Assembly: GCA_025560025.1 (NCBI GenBank)
Contig: CP048485.1
Coordinates: 1,984,001 to 2,048,000, forward strand
Reading direction: 5' to 3'
Length of the DNA stretch: 64,000 nt
From: Agrobacterium tumefaciens
GTDB taxonomy: Bacteria; Pseudomonadota; Alphaproteobacteria; Rhizobiales; Rhizobiaceae
Each line of letters opens with the position of its first letter. The stretch's first letter is position 1. Position numbers and translations under genes: made by a program. Shown here piece after piece: positions 1 through 9,545 of this stretch. Below the pieces are notes generated by a model. The model searched no databases, was not told the origin of the DNA, and saw only the letters and a program-made list of their open reading frames with translations.

Positions 1-1170
1 AAGCACTGGCAGCATCAGCAGAATGCTGACGACGAGCACGGCCGAAGCGAGAATGCTGGGCGCGGTAAAACTTCCCGTCACCTCGGCAATCCAGCCGGCG
101 GCAAGCGGCCCAACGATCTGGCCCGTGCCGAAGGCAGCCGTCATCAGCGCAAAGGCACGACGCGGGCTCGGCCCGGCAAATTCCCGGCCGAGCTGCAGGC
201 CATAAGCGGTGATGACCATGAAGGTCAGCCCGAGAAGCAGGCCTCCGGCGAGAACACCCGGCACCGGCGGCAGCATGACGGAAGCGAAGACGCCGACGGC
301 TTCGACGGCAAGAACGATGACGAAGGCGCGTTTCAGCCCCTGCGATTTCAAGACCGGTTTCCAGAGGAAAAGCGAAATGGCGGCGGCGCAGCCGGTGATG
401 AACCAGGCCAGAAATTCCACGAAAGCGCCGGCGGCGGCCATGCGGGCGATTGCCACGATGAAGGTCGCGGTGATGACGTAACCGAAGCCGAAAAGCCCAT
501 AGGCCAGCGTCGTCAGGAAGAGCGGCCGCGTCCAGTGGAGCGGCGGCTCCGCGACCGAGGATGCATGTCGCGGCGGGCCTGCGGGCAGCACCCGCCAGAC
601 GAGAATGAATGTGATGAAGGAAAAGACAGCGCCTGCAATCCACTCCTCCCGCCATGAGGAACCGCCGCCGTCAAAAACGACGCCGATCAGATAGACCGCA
701 AGCGAGGAGATCGCGATGCCCGCACCGACGCCGCCATAATGCAGCGCCTGAACGCTGTCCCTGCCCGCCTTGACGGCATGGCCGATAACGATCTGCGAGG
801 TGAAGATCATGGTCAGCGCGCTGGCGACACCGGCCAGAAACCGGATGACGGTGAAGGCCGCGACGGAGTTGAAAGCCGCCATGGCAAGCAACAATGCCCC
901 GGTGGAAAACAGGCCGCAAAGCGCCACCAGCCGTTCCCGCCCCGAACCCCACGAATAGGCCGCCAGAACCGCCCCCGCCAGATAACCGGCGAAATTCCCG
1001 GCCGCCACGATCCCCGCATCCCCCGCCGAAAGCGGAACATCCGCCATCATGCCGGGTAGAATGGGGGTGAAGGAAAAGCGGCCGAAACCCATGGCGGAGG
1101 CCATCATCAGCGCCCCGGAAAATCCAAGTGCAGTCAGATGTTTGGCGGAAAGTGGCTTGTCGATGCTCAT
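1..1170 (-). CDS. MFS transporter, YbfB/YjiJ-like (3' end cut by window)
   Basis: The minus-strand frame is open from an ATG at 1170 to the window edge, giving 390 codons with no stop, so the C-terminus lies outside. The translation starts MSIDKPLSAKHLTALGFSGA and continues as alternating hydrophobic helices with short loops, including a GFGRFSFTPILPGMM stretch in the first helix region. That pattern fits a 12-helix major facilitator permease of the YbfB/YjiJ type in the inner membrane. The substrate cannot be told. The gene diverges from nothing nearby; the next gene upstream is separated by a RIME-like repeat. I chose ATG 1170 over the ATG at 1174, which is in another frame. Confidence 0.75.
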   Translation of the reverse strand, partial: MSIDKPLSAKHLTALGFSGALMMASAMGFGRFSFTPILPGMMADVPLSAGDAGIVAAGNFAGYLAGAVLAAYSWGSGRERLVALCGLFSTGALLLAMAAFNSVAAFTVIRFLAGVASALTMIFTSQIVIGHAVKAGRDSVQALHYGGVGAGIAISSLAVYLIGVVFDGGGSSWREEWIAGAVFSFITFILVWRVLPAGPPRHASSVAEPPLHWTRPLFLTTLAYGLFGFGYVITATFIVAIARMAAAGAFVEFLAWFITGCAAAISLFLWKPVLKSQGLKRAFVIVLAVEAVGVFASVMLPPVPGVLAGGLLLGLTFMVITAYGLQLGREFAGPSPRRAFALMTAAFGTGQIVGPLAAGWIAEVTGSFTAPSILASAVLVVSILLMLPVL

Positions 1171-1488
1171 GCATGGCTTATCGCAACGGGGCGGATAAGG
1201 GACAAGCGAGTTATTTTGATCGGCGTTATAAGCGGTCGTTATCTGTCATGAATCGTCGGATGTCGCCGCTTGTTTCTTCTCCCCGCCGGGGAGAAGGTGG
1301 CCCGAAGGGTCGGATGAGGGGGCAAGCTCTCCGAAATCCAGCGAGGGTGCACCCTCATCCCGCTGCCGCGGACTTCTCCCCCTCGGGGAGAAGAAACAAG
1401 GGGCACCCGCTCGCCTCACCCAAGGGCCAAGACGAGATAATGGACGTTTGTAATTTGCCCTTGATGAACGGAAGCCAGTCCCCGCCCC
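1171..1488. repeat. RIME-like palindromic intergenic repeat (copy 1)
   Basis: This 318-base gap holds no gene. From about 1269 to 1403 it carries two facing copies of a GC-rich palindromic module: a TTCTCCCCGCCGGGGAGAAG hairpin core followed by the GGTGGCCCGAAGGGTCGGAT type tail and a GATGAGGG end, then the reverse arrangement. The same module occurs near 8.5, 14.2 and 31.6 kb. It matches the Rhizobium-specific intergenic mosaic elements (RIME) as I know them. It sits between two convergent or tandem minus genes and could form a strong transcript hairpin. Confidence 0.75.
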
Positions 1489-2241
1489 TCACTCAGCCAG
1501 CGTCAGCACCAGCGGCCCGTTCTTGGTCGCAACCACGGTGTGCTCATACTGCACCGTCGGCGCGCTCGGATCGCTATAGAGCGTCCATGGATCGTCATCG
1601 CCGTCTTCGGCCCAATAGGCGCCCGTCGAGAGAAACGGCTCGACGGTGAACACCATGCCTTCCTGCATGATGCGCCGCTCGTCCTTGTCCGGCCAGGTCG
1701 CCAGCTCCTTCGGCTCCTCGTGCAGCGAGCGGCCGATGCCGTGGCTGGCGAGATTGGTGATCAGCGTATAGCGGTTCTTCTTGGCGAAAGCGCCGATGGC
1801 ATTGCCGATATCGGCGAAAGGCCGGCCGGTCTTCACCTGCTGCAGGCCCGTCCACATGGCGCGCTTGCCATCGCGGCACAGCCGTTCGATGTCCTTCTTC
1901 ACCGGCGGCACGGCGAAAGATGAACCCGTATCGCCGAAAAAGCCGTTCTTTACCGCCGAGACATCGATATTGACGAGATCGCCCGCCTTGATAATGCGGG
2001 GACCCGGAATGCCGTGAGCCACTTCCTCATTGACGCTGATGCAGGTCGCGCCGGGAAACTTGTAGCAGAATTCCGGCGCCGATTGCGCACCGTTATCCTC
2101 CAGCACCTTGCGGCCGATGGCATCCAGCTCGGCCGTGGTGATGCCGGGTTCCAGCGCGTCCGCCATGGTCTGAATCGCGACGGCGCATAAACGGCCGATG
2201 TCCTTCAGCAGAACCAGTTCTTCTTCGGTGGAAATGACCAT
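1489..2241 (-). CDS. map: Type I methionine aminopeptidase
   Basis: This encodes 250 aa that remove the initiator methionine from new proteins in the cytosol. The five metal ligands of the type I fold can be placed: two Asp in NIDVSAVKNGFFGDTGSSF, His in SHGIGRSLHEEP, Glu in FTVEPF and Glu in QYEHTVV. Length is normal for the family. I chose the ATG at 2241 (MVISTEEELVLLKDIG) because homologues begin about here and a GGACAG-like ribosome site precedes it; an in-frame ATG at 2292 would add 17 unlikely residues. Rhizobia commonly carry more than one map gene, so this may be a secondary copy. It lies just downstream of the flavin oxidoreductase gene. Confidence 0.9.
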   Translation of the reverse strand: MVISTEEELVLLKDIGRLCAVAIQTMADALEPGITTAELDAIGRKVLEDNGAQSAPEFCYKFPGATCISVNEEVAHGIPGPRIIKAGDLVNIDVSAVKNGFFGDTGSSFAVPPVKKDIERLCRDGKRAMWTGLQQVKTGRPFADIGNAIGAFAKKNRYTLITNLASHGIGRSLHEEPKELATWPDKDERRIMQEGMVFTVEPFLSTGAYWAEDGDDDPWTLYSDPSAPTVQYEHTVVATKNGPLVLTLAE

Positions 2242-2295
2242 GTCTCTGTCCGTCGTTCTGTATGGCGGGTCTGAAAGCGCCCGCCTTGGCAATCA

Positions 2296-3357
2296 TCAGG
2301 CCGTGGCTTTCACCGGATCGGCGCTCCCCGTCAATTCTTTTCTGACGATAGGGGCGACTTTCGTACCATAAAGCTCGATGCCGCGCATGATCTGATCGTG
2401 CGGCATCAGGCCGATGGCCATCTGAAGCAGGAAGCGGTCATTCCTGAACACGCCATGCGCCTTGATGATCTTTTCCGCCACCAGCTCCGGCTCACCGAGG
2501 AAGAGATTGCCCTCCGGCCCGCGTGCGGCGTCGAAATGCGCGCGGTTCGTCGGCCCCCAGCCACGCTCGCGGCCAATGCGGTTCATCACCTCCGCCTGCG
2601 GTCCGTAAAACTGGTCCGCCGCCTTGTCGGTGGTGTCGGCAATGAAGCCGTGCACATTGATGCTGGTGCGCAGCTTCGTCTTTTCTTGCCCGGCGCGGCG
2701 CGCAGCCTCATGATAGAGATCGAACAGCGGTGCAAAGCGGCGATATTCACCGCCGATGATGGCAAGCGCCACCGGCAGACCCATGGCGCCGGCCCGCGCC
2801 ACCGATTGCGGCGTGCCGCCAACCGCGATCCACACCGGCAGACGCTCCTGCAAGGGCCGCGGATAAACGCCGCGCCCGTGAATGGCAGGATGCTTGGTGC
2901 CGGACCAGGTGACGATTTCCTGCTCCCGCAGCGCCAAAAGCAGATCGAGCTTTTCGGCGAAGAGCACGTCGTAATCCTCGAGATCGTAACCGAACAGCGG
3001 GTAGGATTCGATGAAGGACCCGCGCCCCGCCATGATCTCGGCGCGGCCGTTCGAGAGAAGATCGACGGTCGAAAACTGCTGGAACACCCGCACCGGATCA
3101 TCCGAACTCAGCACCGAAACGGCGCTCGTCAGGCGGATGTTCTTCGTCTTCACCGCCGCCGCCGCGAGAACGGTGGAGGGTGAGGAAGCGACATAGTCGG
3201 GGCGGTGGTGCTCGCCCAGCCCGAAAACATCGAGCCCGACCTGATCGGCAAGCTCGATTTCCTCCAGGAGATCCTTAAGCCGGCGTGCGCCTTCCGGGCC
3301 ACGACCATCGGCAGGATTGGGATTGACATCGGCGAATGTGTAAAGACCGAGTTCCAT
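2296..3357 (-). CDS. LLM-class flavin-dependent oxidoreductase
   Basis: A 353-aa luciferase-like monooxygenase fold protein. It starts [14 protein letters not shown] and contains [10 protein letters not shown], the family's typical EHH motif after the second strand, [14 protein letters not shown], and an [14 protein letters not shown] segment. Such enzymes use reduced FMN to oxidise small organic substrates; the substrate here cannot be inferred. Start: the ATG at 3357 has an AGAGGT ribosome site eight bases upstream, better than the in-frame ATG at 3408. The stop lies 55 bases before the map start, so the two may be co-transcribed. The gene diverges from bdhA with about 220 bases between them. 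Confidence 0.85.
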   Translation of the reverse strand: MELGLYTFADVNPNPADGRGPEGARRLKDLLEEIELADQVGLDVFGLGEHHRPDYVASSPSTVLAAAAVKTKNIRLTSAVSVLSSDDPVRVFQQFSTVDLLSNGRAEIMAGRGSFIESYPLFGYDLEDYDVLFAEKLDLLLALREQEIVTWSGTKHPAIHGRGVYPRPLQERLPVWIAVGGTPQSVARAGAMGLPVALAIIGGEYRRFAPLFDLYHEAARRAGQEKTKLRTSINVHGFIADTTDKAADQFYGPQAEVMNRIGRERGWGPTNRAHFDAARGPEGNLFLGEPELVAEKIIKAHGVFRNDRFLLQMAIGLMPHDQIMRGIELYGTKVAPIVRKELTGSADPVKATA

Positions 3358-3577
3358 AACGATACCTCTGTTTGCTTGCCTGAGAGATAGGAACGGAAGG
3401 CCCCGCACACAAATGCAGAATCTGGATGCTTAGCTTCGAAAAATTGGATGGCTGCGGCCTGTTTTGCCGCTCCACCGTACTCCCCCGAAATGACCCCCGA
3501 AATGGGCGATTGCCAGCCCGCCCCCTTTGGGCATACCCTGCTTAAATATGTGCGAAGTAATGCAAAAAGGGGAAAGC

Positions 3578-4354
3578 ATGCATCGGACAGTTATCGTGAC
3601 AGGCTCCACAAGCGGTATCGGCCTCGGCATCGCCCAGCGATTTGCGCGGGAGGGCGCCAATATCGTGCTGAACGGCTTTGGTGACGAGGACGAGATTGAG
3701 AAGCTTCGTCTTCTGCTGGAAGCAGAAAGCGGCGGGCGTGTGCTTTACCACCCGGCGGACATGACGAAACCGGACGAGATCGCCGACCTCATCAATTCCG
3801 CCAACGAAAAACTTGGTTCCGTGGATGTGCTCGTCAACAATGCCGGCATCCAGCATATCGCGCCCATCGAGGAATTTCCGCCGGAGAAATGGGACTGGAT
3901 CATCGCCATCAATCTGACCAGTTCCTTCCATACCATGCGGGCTGTGATACCGCTGATGAAGAAGGCCGGAAAAGGCCGTATCATCAACATCGCATCCGCC
4001 CACGGTCTCGTCGCCTCGCCGTTCAAATCGGCCTATGTGGCGGCCAAGCACGGCATCATGGGCCTGACGAAGACGGCAGCGCTCGAGCTTGCGCAGACCG
4101 GGGTTACCGTCAACGCCATCTGTCCGGGTTATGTGCTCACACCGCTCGTCGAAAAGCAGATACCGGAAATGGCGAAAGTGCGCGGCATCAGCGAAGAGGC
4201 GGTGAAGAACGACGTGATGCTGGAACTGCAGGCGACCAAGCAGTTCGTCACCGTCGATGACGTCGCCGCCGCTGCACTGTTTCTGGCAAGCGATGCCGCA
4301 AGCAACATTACCGGCACCCATATTTCCGTTGATGGCGGCTGGACGGCGCAATAA
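3578..4354 (+). CDS. bdhA: D-3-hydroxybutyrate dehydrogenase
   Basis: A 258-aa classical short-chain dehydrogenase that interconverts 3-hydroxybutyrate and acetoacetate with NAD, typically in poly-hydroxybutyrate turnover. It shows the cofactor motif TGSTSGIG, NNAGIQH, the catalytic Ser in INIASAHG, the YVAAKHG Tyr/Lys pair and the DGGWTAQ C-terminus that is typical of bacterial BdhA. The ATG at 3578 follows AAAAGGGGAAAGC, a good ribosome site; an upstream in-frame ATG at 3527 lacks one. It sits directly before xdhA on the same strand, separated by 139 bases that contain a perfect 12-base inverted repeat. Confidence 0.9.
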   Translation: MHRTVIVTGSTSGIGLGIAQRFAREGANIVLNGFGDEDEIEKLRLLLEAESGGRVLYHPADMTKPDEIADLINSANEKLGSVDVLVNNAGIQHIAPIEEFPPEKWDWIIAINLTSSFHTMRAVIPLMKKAGKGRIINIASAHGLVASPFKSAYVAAKHGIMGLTKTAALELAQTGVTVNAICPGYVLTPLVEKQIPEMAKVRGISEEAVKNDVMLELQATKQFVTVDDVAAAALFLASDAASNITGTHISVDGGWTAQ

Positions 4355-4367
4355 TTGCCAAACTTTC

Positions 4368-4404
4368 TTTCCGTTTTGGAAACAATGAATTGCCAAAACG
4401 GAAA
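4368..4404. promoter_or_regulatory. 12-bp perfect inverted repeat upstream of xdhA
   Basis: The arms TTTCCGTTTTGG (4368-4379) and CCAAAACGGAAA (4393-4404) are exact complements with a 13-base spacer. An AATTGCCAAA sequence occurs twice, near 4353 and 4388. No T-run follows the repeat, so it does not look like a Rho-independent terminator for bdhA. The position, about 90 bases before the xdhA start, suits an operator. The binding protein is unknown; the LysR gene at 9783 is one candidate. Confidence 0.5.
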
Positions 4405-4493
4405 TCGATATACGCCTGCGGGCGTGCATATGATGCGCAGGGACAATGACAAGAAACCGGCTCGGCAGCCGGTCAAAAAAAGCAGGGCATTGC

Positions 4494-5963
4494 ATGAACG
4501 ACGCGATCAGCTTCATCCTCAACAGCGAAACCATCTCGCTGAAGGATTTCGGACCGACAGACACGCTTCTCGATTATCTCCGCATCAGCAAGCGGTTGAC
4601 CGGGACAAAGGAAGGCTGCGCCGAAGGCGATTGCGGCGCCTGCACGGTGCTGGTCGGGCGGCTGCTGGACGGCTCGCTGCGTTATGAAAGCGTCAATGCC
4701 TGCATCCGCTTTTTAGGTTCTCTGCACGGCACCCATATCGTGACGGTCGAGCATCTGGCCGCGCGCGATGGCACGCTTCACCCCGTGCAGCAGGCGATGG
4801 TGGATTTCCACGGCTCGCAATGCGGTTTCTGCACGCCGGGCTTCATCATGTCGCTTTACGGCCTGTGGCTTTCCAGTGAAAACCCCGGCCGCGCCGACAT
4901 TGAAAAGGCGCTGCAAGGCAATCTCTGTCGATGCACGGGTTATGAGCCGATCGTGCGCGCCGCCGAAAAGATCGCCGCTGCGCGGCCGAGCGCCCTCTTC
5001 GACCCGCTGCAACGGGACCGCACCGATATCATGGCCAGGCTCTGGGCGATCCGCGCCAATGAGACGATCATCGTCACCCACGGCGAGGACCGCACCATCA
5101 TTCCAGCGACACTGGCCGAACTGACCGAGATTTACGCTGCTGAACCAAAGGCGACCATCGTGGCTGGCTCCACCGATGTCGGCCTGTGGGTGACGAAGCA
5201 GATGCGGGCGCTGAACCCGGTGATCTTCATCAACAATCTCGGGGATTTGCAAACCATCACCGTGGATGAGGACGGCGTAACACTCGGCGCCGGCGTCACC
5301 TACAGCCAGGCCTTCAAGACCATTGCGGAACACTTCCCGCCGCTTGCCCGGCTGTTCGACCGCCTCGGCGGCGAGCAGGTGCGCAATATGGGAACCATCG
5401 GCGGCAATATTGCCAACGGTTCGCCCATCGGCGATACCCCGCCTGCGCTGATCGCACTTGGAGCAACGCTAACCTTGCGCTCCTCCTCCGGCAGCCGCAC
5501 CGTGCCGCTGGAAAGCTACTTCATCGACTATGGCAAACAGGACCGGCTGAGCGGCGAATTCGTCGAAAAACTCTTCATCCCGTTCCAGAAAGCCGAAAGC
5601 CACTACGCGGTCTACAAAATCTCCAAGCGGCGCGACGAGGATATTTCCGCGCTCTGCGGCGCCTTCAACCTGACGCTCGATGCCGACGGCGCGGTCGAAG
5701 ACATCCGCATCGCCTTTGGCGGCATGGCCGGCACGCCGAAACGCGCCGCGCATCTGGAGGCAGCCCTTCTCGGCAAACCATGGCGCCAAGAAACGATCGA
5801 TGCGGCGCGCGATCTGCTGGACGAGGATTTCACCCCGCTGACCGACTGGCGTGCGACTGCCGAATATCGGCAACTGACGGCCAAGAACCTGCTGACGCGG
5901 TTTTTCCTCGAGACTTCGGGGCAAAAGCAGGAACTCAGCCGTTTCTCGCTTCAGGAGGCGTGA
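4494..5963 (+). CDS. xdhA: Xanthine dehydrogenase small subunit (2Fe-2S and FAD)
   Basis: A 489-aa subunit of the molybdenum xanthine dehydrogenase, which oxidises hypoxanthine to xanthine and urate. The N-terminal plant-type 2Fe-2S domain has [14 protein letters not shown], the second helical iron-sulfur domain has QCGFCTPGF and CRCTGY, and the FAD domain has [10 protein letters not shown] and [13 protein letters not shown], followed by the CO-dehydrogenase flavoprotein C-terminal domain. The ATG at 4494 has AGGGCATTGC upstream; an upstream in-frame ATG at 4446 would add 16 basic residues and looks less likely. It is followed by xdhB after a 194-base gap that contains a very long inverted repeat. 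Confidence 0.93.
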   Translation: MNDAISFILNSETISLKDFGPTDTLLDYLRISKRLTGTKEGCAEGDCGACTVLVGRLLDGSLRYESVNACIRFLGSLHGTHIVTVEHLAARDGTLHPVQQAMVDFHGSQCGFCTPGFIMSLYGLWLSSENPGRADIEKALQGNLCRCTGYEPIVRAAEKIAAARPSALFDPLQRDRTDIMARLWAIRANETIIVTHGEDRTIIPATLAELTEIYAAEPKATIVAGSTDVGLWVTKQMRALNPVIFINNLGDLQTITVDEDGVTLGAGVTYSQAFKTIAEHFPPLARLFDRLGGEQVRNMGTIGGNIANGSPIGDTPPALIALGATLTLRSSSGSRTVPLESYFIDYGKQDRLSGEFVEKLFIPFQKAESHYAVYKISKRRDEDISALCGAFNLTLDADGAVEDIRIAFGGMAGTPKRAAHLEAALLGKPWRQETIDAARDLLDEDFTPLTDWRATAEYRQLTAKNLLTRFFLETSGQKQELSRFSLQEA

Positions 5964-5989
5964 TGATGGCGATGGCGGCACCCGCACCC

Positions 5990-6109
5990 TCCCTCATTCC
6001 TGTGCTTGTCACAGGAATCCAGCCGACGCGCGTCTGCGCGGCGAAAGACTCTTTTCAGCCCAAAGACTTGGGCTGGCTGGATTCCTGTGACAAGCACAGG
6101 AATGAGGGA
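5990..6109. repeat. Long REP-like inverted repeat between xdhA and xdhB
   Basis: Two perfectly complementary 35-base arms, 5990-6024 and 6075-6109, flank a 50-base centre that itself has pairing (GCCCAAAGACTTGGGC type). The element fits entirely inside the xdhA-xdhB gap. Its centre resembles the repeat at 16455-16570 (shared AAAGA...ATCCAGCC...GCGC layout), so it is one member of a dispersed family. Transcribed, it would form a very stable hairpin in the middle of an operon that makes two subunits of one enzyme. Confidence 0.8.
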
Positions 6110-6157
6110 CTATTATCGCTGTCATATGCCGTAATTCACCAAGGAGAGGCTTGAACC

Positions 6158-8497
6158 ATGGACACCACAAGCTTCGACAAGACCAAGACCGAAATCGACG
6201 GCCCGATGCACGCTTCGCTCCGGCACGATTCCGCCCATAAGCATGTGACGGGCAGCGCCGAATATATCGACGATATTCCCGAACCCGCCGGACTGATCCA
6301 CGGCGCTCTCGGCCTTGCCGACCGGGCACATGCCGAAATCGTTTCGATGGACCTCTCGGAAGTGGAAAAAACACCCGGCGTGCTCTGGGTCATGGTTGCC
6401 AAGGACGTGCCCGGCGAAAACGACATCTCTTCCGGCGGCCGTCACGACGAACCGCTGCTGGCCGAAACCAAGGTGGAATTCCACGGCCAGCCGATCTTCG
6501 CGGTTTTTGCCGAAACCCGCGATATCGCCAGAAAGGCGGCCCGCAAGGCGAAGATCACCTATAAGGACCTGCCGCATTTCACCGATATCGACACGGCGAT
6601 TGAAAATGGCGGCGCGCTGGTCATCGATCCGATGACACTTAAGCGCGGCGATGCCAAGATCGAAATGGATGTCGCACCCCGCCGCCTCACCGGCACGATG
6701 CGGATCGGCGGGCAGGAACACTTTTATCTCGAAAGCCACATCGCCATGGCCGTGCCGGGCGAGGATGACGAGGTGACGCTATGGAGTTCCACCCAGCATC
6801 CGAGCGAAATCCAGCACATTGTCAGCCATATGCTTCAGGTGCCGTCCAATGCTGTAACGGTGCAGGTGCGCCGCATGGGTGGCGGTTTCGGCGGCAAGGA
6901 AACGCAGGGCAACCAGTTCGCCGCCCTCTGCGCCATCGCCGCCAAGAAGCTGAACCGGGCCGTGAAAATCCGCCCCGACCGCGACGAGGACATGACAGCG
7001 ACCGGCAAACGCCATGATTTCCGCGTCGATTACGAGCTTGGTTTCGATGAGGAAGGCCGCATCCACGCCGTCGACGCCACCTATGCCGCCCGCTGCGGCT
7101 TTTCCTCCGATCTCTCCGGTCCGGTGACAGACCGCGCCCTGTTTCACGCCGATTCCAGCTATTTCTATCCGCATGTGCACCTCACCTCGCGGCCGCTGAA
7201 AACCCACACCGTCTCCAACACCGCCTTTCGCGGTTTCGGTGGCCCGCAGGGCATGCTGGGCGCGGAACGTTTCATTGAGGAAATCGCCTATGCGGTGGGC
7301 AAGGACCCGCTCGATATCCGCAAGCTGAATTTCTACGGCGAGACCGGCTCGGGCCGCACCACGACGCCCTATCATCAGGAGGTCGAGGACAACATCATCG
7401 CCCGCATCGTCGAGGAGCTGGAAACCTCCAGCGACTACCGCGCGCGACGTGAGGCGATCATCGAGTTCAACAAAACGAGCCCGATCATCCGCAAGGGCAT
7501 CGCGCTCACGCCCGTCAAATTCGGCATCTCCTTCACCATGACCGCCTTCAATCAGGCGGGTGCACTGGTGCATATCTATAATGACGGCTCCATCCACCTG
7601 AACCATGGCGGCACCGAAATGGGCCAGGGCCTTTATACCAAGGTGGCGCAGGTGGTGGCCGATGCCTTCCAGGTGGATATCGGCCGGGTGAAAATCACCG
7701 CAACGACCACCGGCAAGGTGCCGAATACCTCGGCCACCGCCGCCTCCTCCGGTACGGACTTGAACGGCATGGCGGCCTATGACGCCGCCCGCCAGATCCG
7801 CGAGCGGCTGGTCAAATTCGCCGCAGAGAACTGGAGCGTCCCCGAAGAAGAGGTCGTCTTCCTGCCGAACCGGGTGCGCATCGGCCTCGAGGAAATCGCC
7901 TTCAATGATTTCATCAAAAAGGCCTATTTCGCCCGCGTGCAGCTTTCCGCCGCCGGTTTTTACAAGACGCCGAAAATCCATTGGGATCGGGCGGCCGGCC
8001 GCGGCACGCCATTTTATTATTTCGCTTATGGCGCGGCCTGCTCGGAAGTGTCGATCGATACGCTGACCGGCGAATATATGATGGAGCGCACCGATATCCT
8101 CCACGATGTCGGCAAATCGCTGAACCCGGCCATCGATATCGGCCAGGTGGAAGGCGCCTTCGTGCAGGGCATGGGCTGGCTGACGACGGAAGAATTGTGG
8201 TGGGATGGCAAGGGACGGCTGCGCACCCACGCGCCTTCTACCTACAAGATCCCGCTCGCCTCCGACCGGCCGAAGAGTTTCAACGTCAAGCTGGCGGAAT
8301 GGGCGGAAAATGCCGAACCCACGATTGGCCGTTCCAAGGCCGTGGGCGAACCGCCCTTCATGCTGGCGATCTCGGTTCTTGAAGCTCTCTCCATGGCGGT
8401 CGCCTCCGTCGCCGATTACAAGGTCTGCCCGCGCCTCGATGCGCCGGCAACGCCCGAACGGGTTCTGATGGCGGTGGAACGGCTGAAGAAGGTGTGA
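6158..8497 (+). CDS. xdhB: Xanthine dehydrogenase molybdopterin-binding subunit
   Basis: A 779-aa large subunit that binds the molybdopterin cofactor and performs purine hydroxylation. Family motifs are present in order: MGGGFGGKE near residue 245, FRGFGGPQG near 358, GGTEMGQGLYTK near 485, TSATAASSGTDLNG near 525, and VGEPPF near 730, whose glutamate corresponds to the catalytic base. The length is normal for the bacterial two-gene form. The start has a strong AAGGAGAGG ribosome site. It partners XdhA (upstream) and needs XdhC (downstream) for cofactor insertion. Confidence 0.94.
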   Translation: MDTTSFDKTKTEIDGPMHASLRHDSAHKHVTGSAEYIDDIPEPAGLIHGALGLADRAHAEIVSMDLSEVEKTPGVLWVMVAKDVPGENDISSGGRHDEPLLAETKVEFHGQPIFAVFAETRDIARKAARKAKITYKDLPHFTDIDTAIENGGALVIDPMTLKRGDAKIEMDVAPRRLTGTMRIGGQEHFYLESHIAMAVPGEDDEVTLWSSTQHPSEIQHIVSHMLQVPSNAVTVQVRRMGGGFGGKETQGNQFAALCAIAAKKLNRAVKIRPDRDEDMTATGKRHDFRVDYELGFDEEGRIHAVDATYAARCGFSSDLSGPVTDRALFHADSSYFYPHVHLTSRPLKTHTVSNTAFRGFGGPQGMLGAERFIEEIAYAVGKDPLDIRKLNFYGETGSGRTTTPYHQEVEDNIIARIVEELETSSDYRARREAIIEFNKTSPIIRKGIALTPVKFGISFTMTAFNQAGALVHIYNDGSIHLNHGGTEMGQGLYTKVAQVVADAFQVDIGRVKITATTTGKVPNTSATAASSGTDLNGMAAYDAARQIRERLVKFAAENWSVPEEEVVFLPNRVRIGLEEIAFNDFIKKAYFARVQLSAAGFYKTPKIHWDRAAGRGTPFYYFAYGAACSEVSIDTLTGEYMMERTDILHDVGKSLNPAIDIGQVEGAFVQGMGWLTTEELWWDGKGRLRTHAPSTYKIPLASDRPKSFNVKLAEWAENAEPTIGRSKAVGEPPFMLAISVLEALSMAVASVADYKVCPRLDAPATPERVLMAVERLKKV

Positions 8498-8517
8498 GGG
8501 GAAGTATCCATGCGGCC

Positions 8518-8690
8518 AAGCCCCCTCATCCGGCCCTTCGGGCCACCTTCTCCCCGGCGGGGAGAAGAAAGTTCCCGCAAGCTCCCCGCTGCGGCCAAAA
8601 GCCTCTTGAATTGCCGCGACAACGCGGCAGGTTTCCTCTCCCCGCCGGGGAGAAGGTGGCGCAAAGCGCCGGATGAGGGGGCTAGCACCA
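8518..8690. repeat. RIME-like double repeat between xdhB and xdhC (copy 2)
   Basis: Two inverted copies of the RIME-like module occupy nearly the whole gap, with hairpin cores near 8550 and 8645 (CCCCGGCGGGG type). The downstream end of the element, GGATGAGGGGG at 8671-8681, lies 10-20 bases before the xdhC ATG at 8691 and is the only Shine-Dalgarno-like sequence available to that gene. Confidence 0.8.
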
Positions 8691-9545
8691 ATGCCTGACA
8701 CCTCCCTTTCCAACTTCCTCGCCCGCTCCCCCGCCGCGATCCTCGTGGAAATCGAGGCCGTCAAGGGCTCCTCGCCGCGTGAAGCCGGAACCTTCATGCT
8801 GGTGAGTCAGGATGCGCTGTGGGCAACAATCGGTGGCGGACAGTTCGAATATATGGCGATGGACCATGCCCGCGCCATGTTGAGGAATGGTGCGGCCGAG
8901 GACCGCATGGATATTCCGCTCGGCCCGGAAATCGGCCAATGCTGCGGCGGCCGCACCCTCATCCGCTTCCAGCGGGTGACGAAGGAGATCGCGGTCGCTC
9001 TTGAGACGCGGCTGAAAGGCGAAGCCGAACAGCAGCCCGCCGTCTTCATTTTCGGGGCTGGTCATGTCGGCAAGGCACTGGCCGAAGCACTGTCGCTGCT
9101 GCCCCTGACGCTGACAGTGGTGGAAACCCGGGAAACGGAGTTGCACGATCTTCCAGCCGATGCCACATCCGTGCTCACTCCCATACCGGAGGCGCTCGTC
9201 GCGAAAATCCCGACAAACGGGGCAGCGATCATCGTCACCCATGATCACGCGCTCGATTTCCTCATAGCCAAGGAAGCGCTTGCCCGCGACGATCTCGCCT
9301 ATGTCGGTATGATCGGTTCAAAGACCAAACGCGCCACCTTCTCCCATTGGCTGGAGCGGGAGGGCGAACCGCCTTCCCGCCTTGCAAAACTCACTTTGCC
9401 CATCGGTGGCAATAGCGTCAGGGACAAGCGCCCCGCCGTCATAGCGGCCCTTGTGGCAGCCGAGTTGTTGCAAGCATTTTCCGCTGCCGAAATCCGTCGC
9501 AACGAAAATCGACACGGCCATCCTCAAGGCCAAGATCACGCCTGA
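8691..9545 (+). CDS. xdhC: Xanthine dehydrogenase accessory protein XdhC
   Basis: A 284-aa protein that binds, sulfurates with help and inserts the molybdenum cofactor into xanthine dehydrogenase. It has the XdhC/CoxI N-terminal domain (VEIEAVKGSSPREAGTFML, then GQCCGG) and a C-terminal Rossmann domain (FIFGAGHVGKALAEAL, then YVGMIGSKTK). The ATG at 8691 (MPDTSLSNF) is preferred over 8673, which lies in the repeat. Translation seems to rely on the GAGGGGG end of a RIME-like repeat. The last 107 bases overlap a possible small minus-strand gene. Confidence 0.9.
   Translation: MPDTSLSNFLARSPAAILVEIEAVKGSSPREAGTFMLVSQDALWATIGGGQFEYMAMDHARAMLRNGAAEDRMDIPLGPEIGQCCGGRTLIRFQRVTKEIAVALETRLKGEAEQQPAVFIFGAGHVGKALAEALSLLPLTLTVVETRETELHDLPADATSVLTPIPEALVAKIPTNGAAIIVTHDHALDFLIAKEALARDDLAYVGMIGSKTKRATFSHWLEREGEPPSRLAKLTLPIGGNSVRDKRPAVIAALVAAELLQAFSAAEIRRNENRHGHPQGQDHA

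Noticed and set aside
671..1174. 167-codon minus frame beginning at 1174
   Set aside because: It is out of frame with the MFS transporter that begins at 1170 and stays open to the window edge.
1269..1403. Repeated palindromes considered as a CRISPR array
   Set aside because: Copies are scattered over 30 kb, face each other and lack regular unique spacers; no cas genes are present.
6779..8797. 672-codon minus-strand open frame across xdhB
   Set aside because: It is antisense to a clear molybdenum enzyme gene, has no family motifs and results from high GC codon bias.
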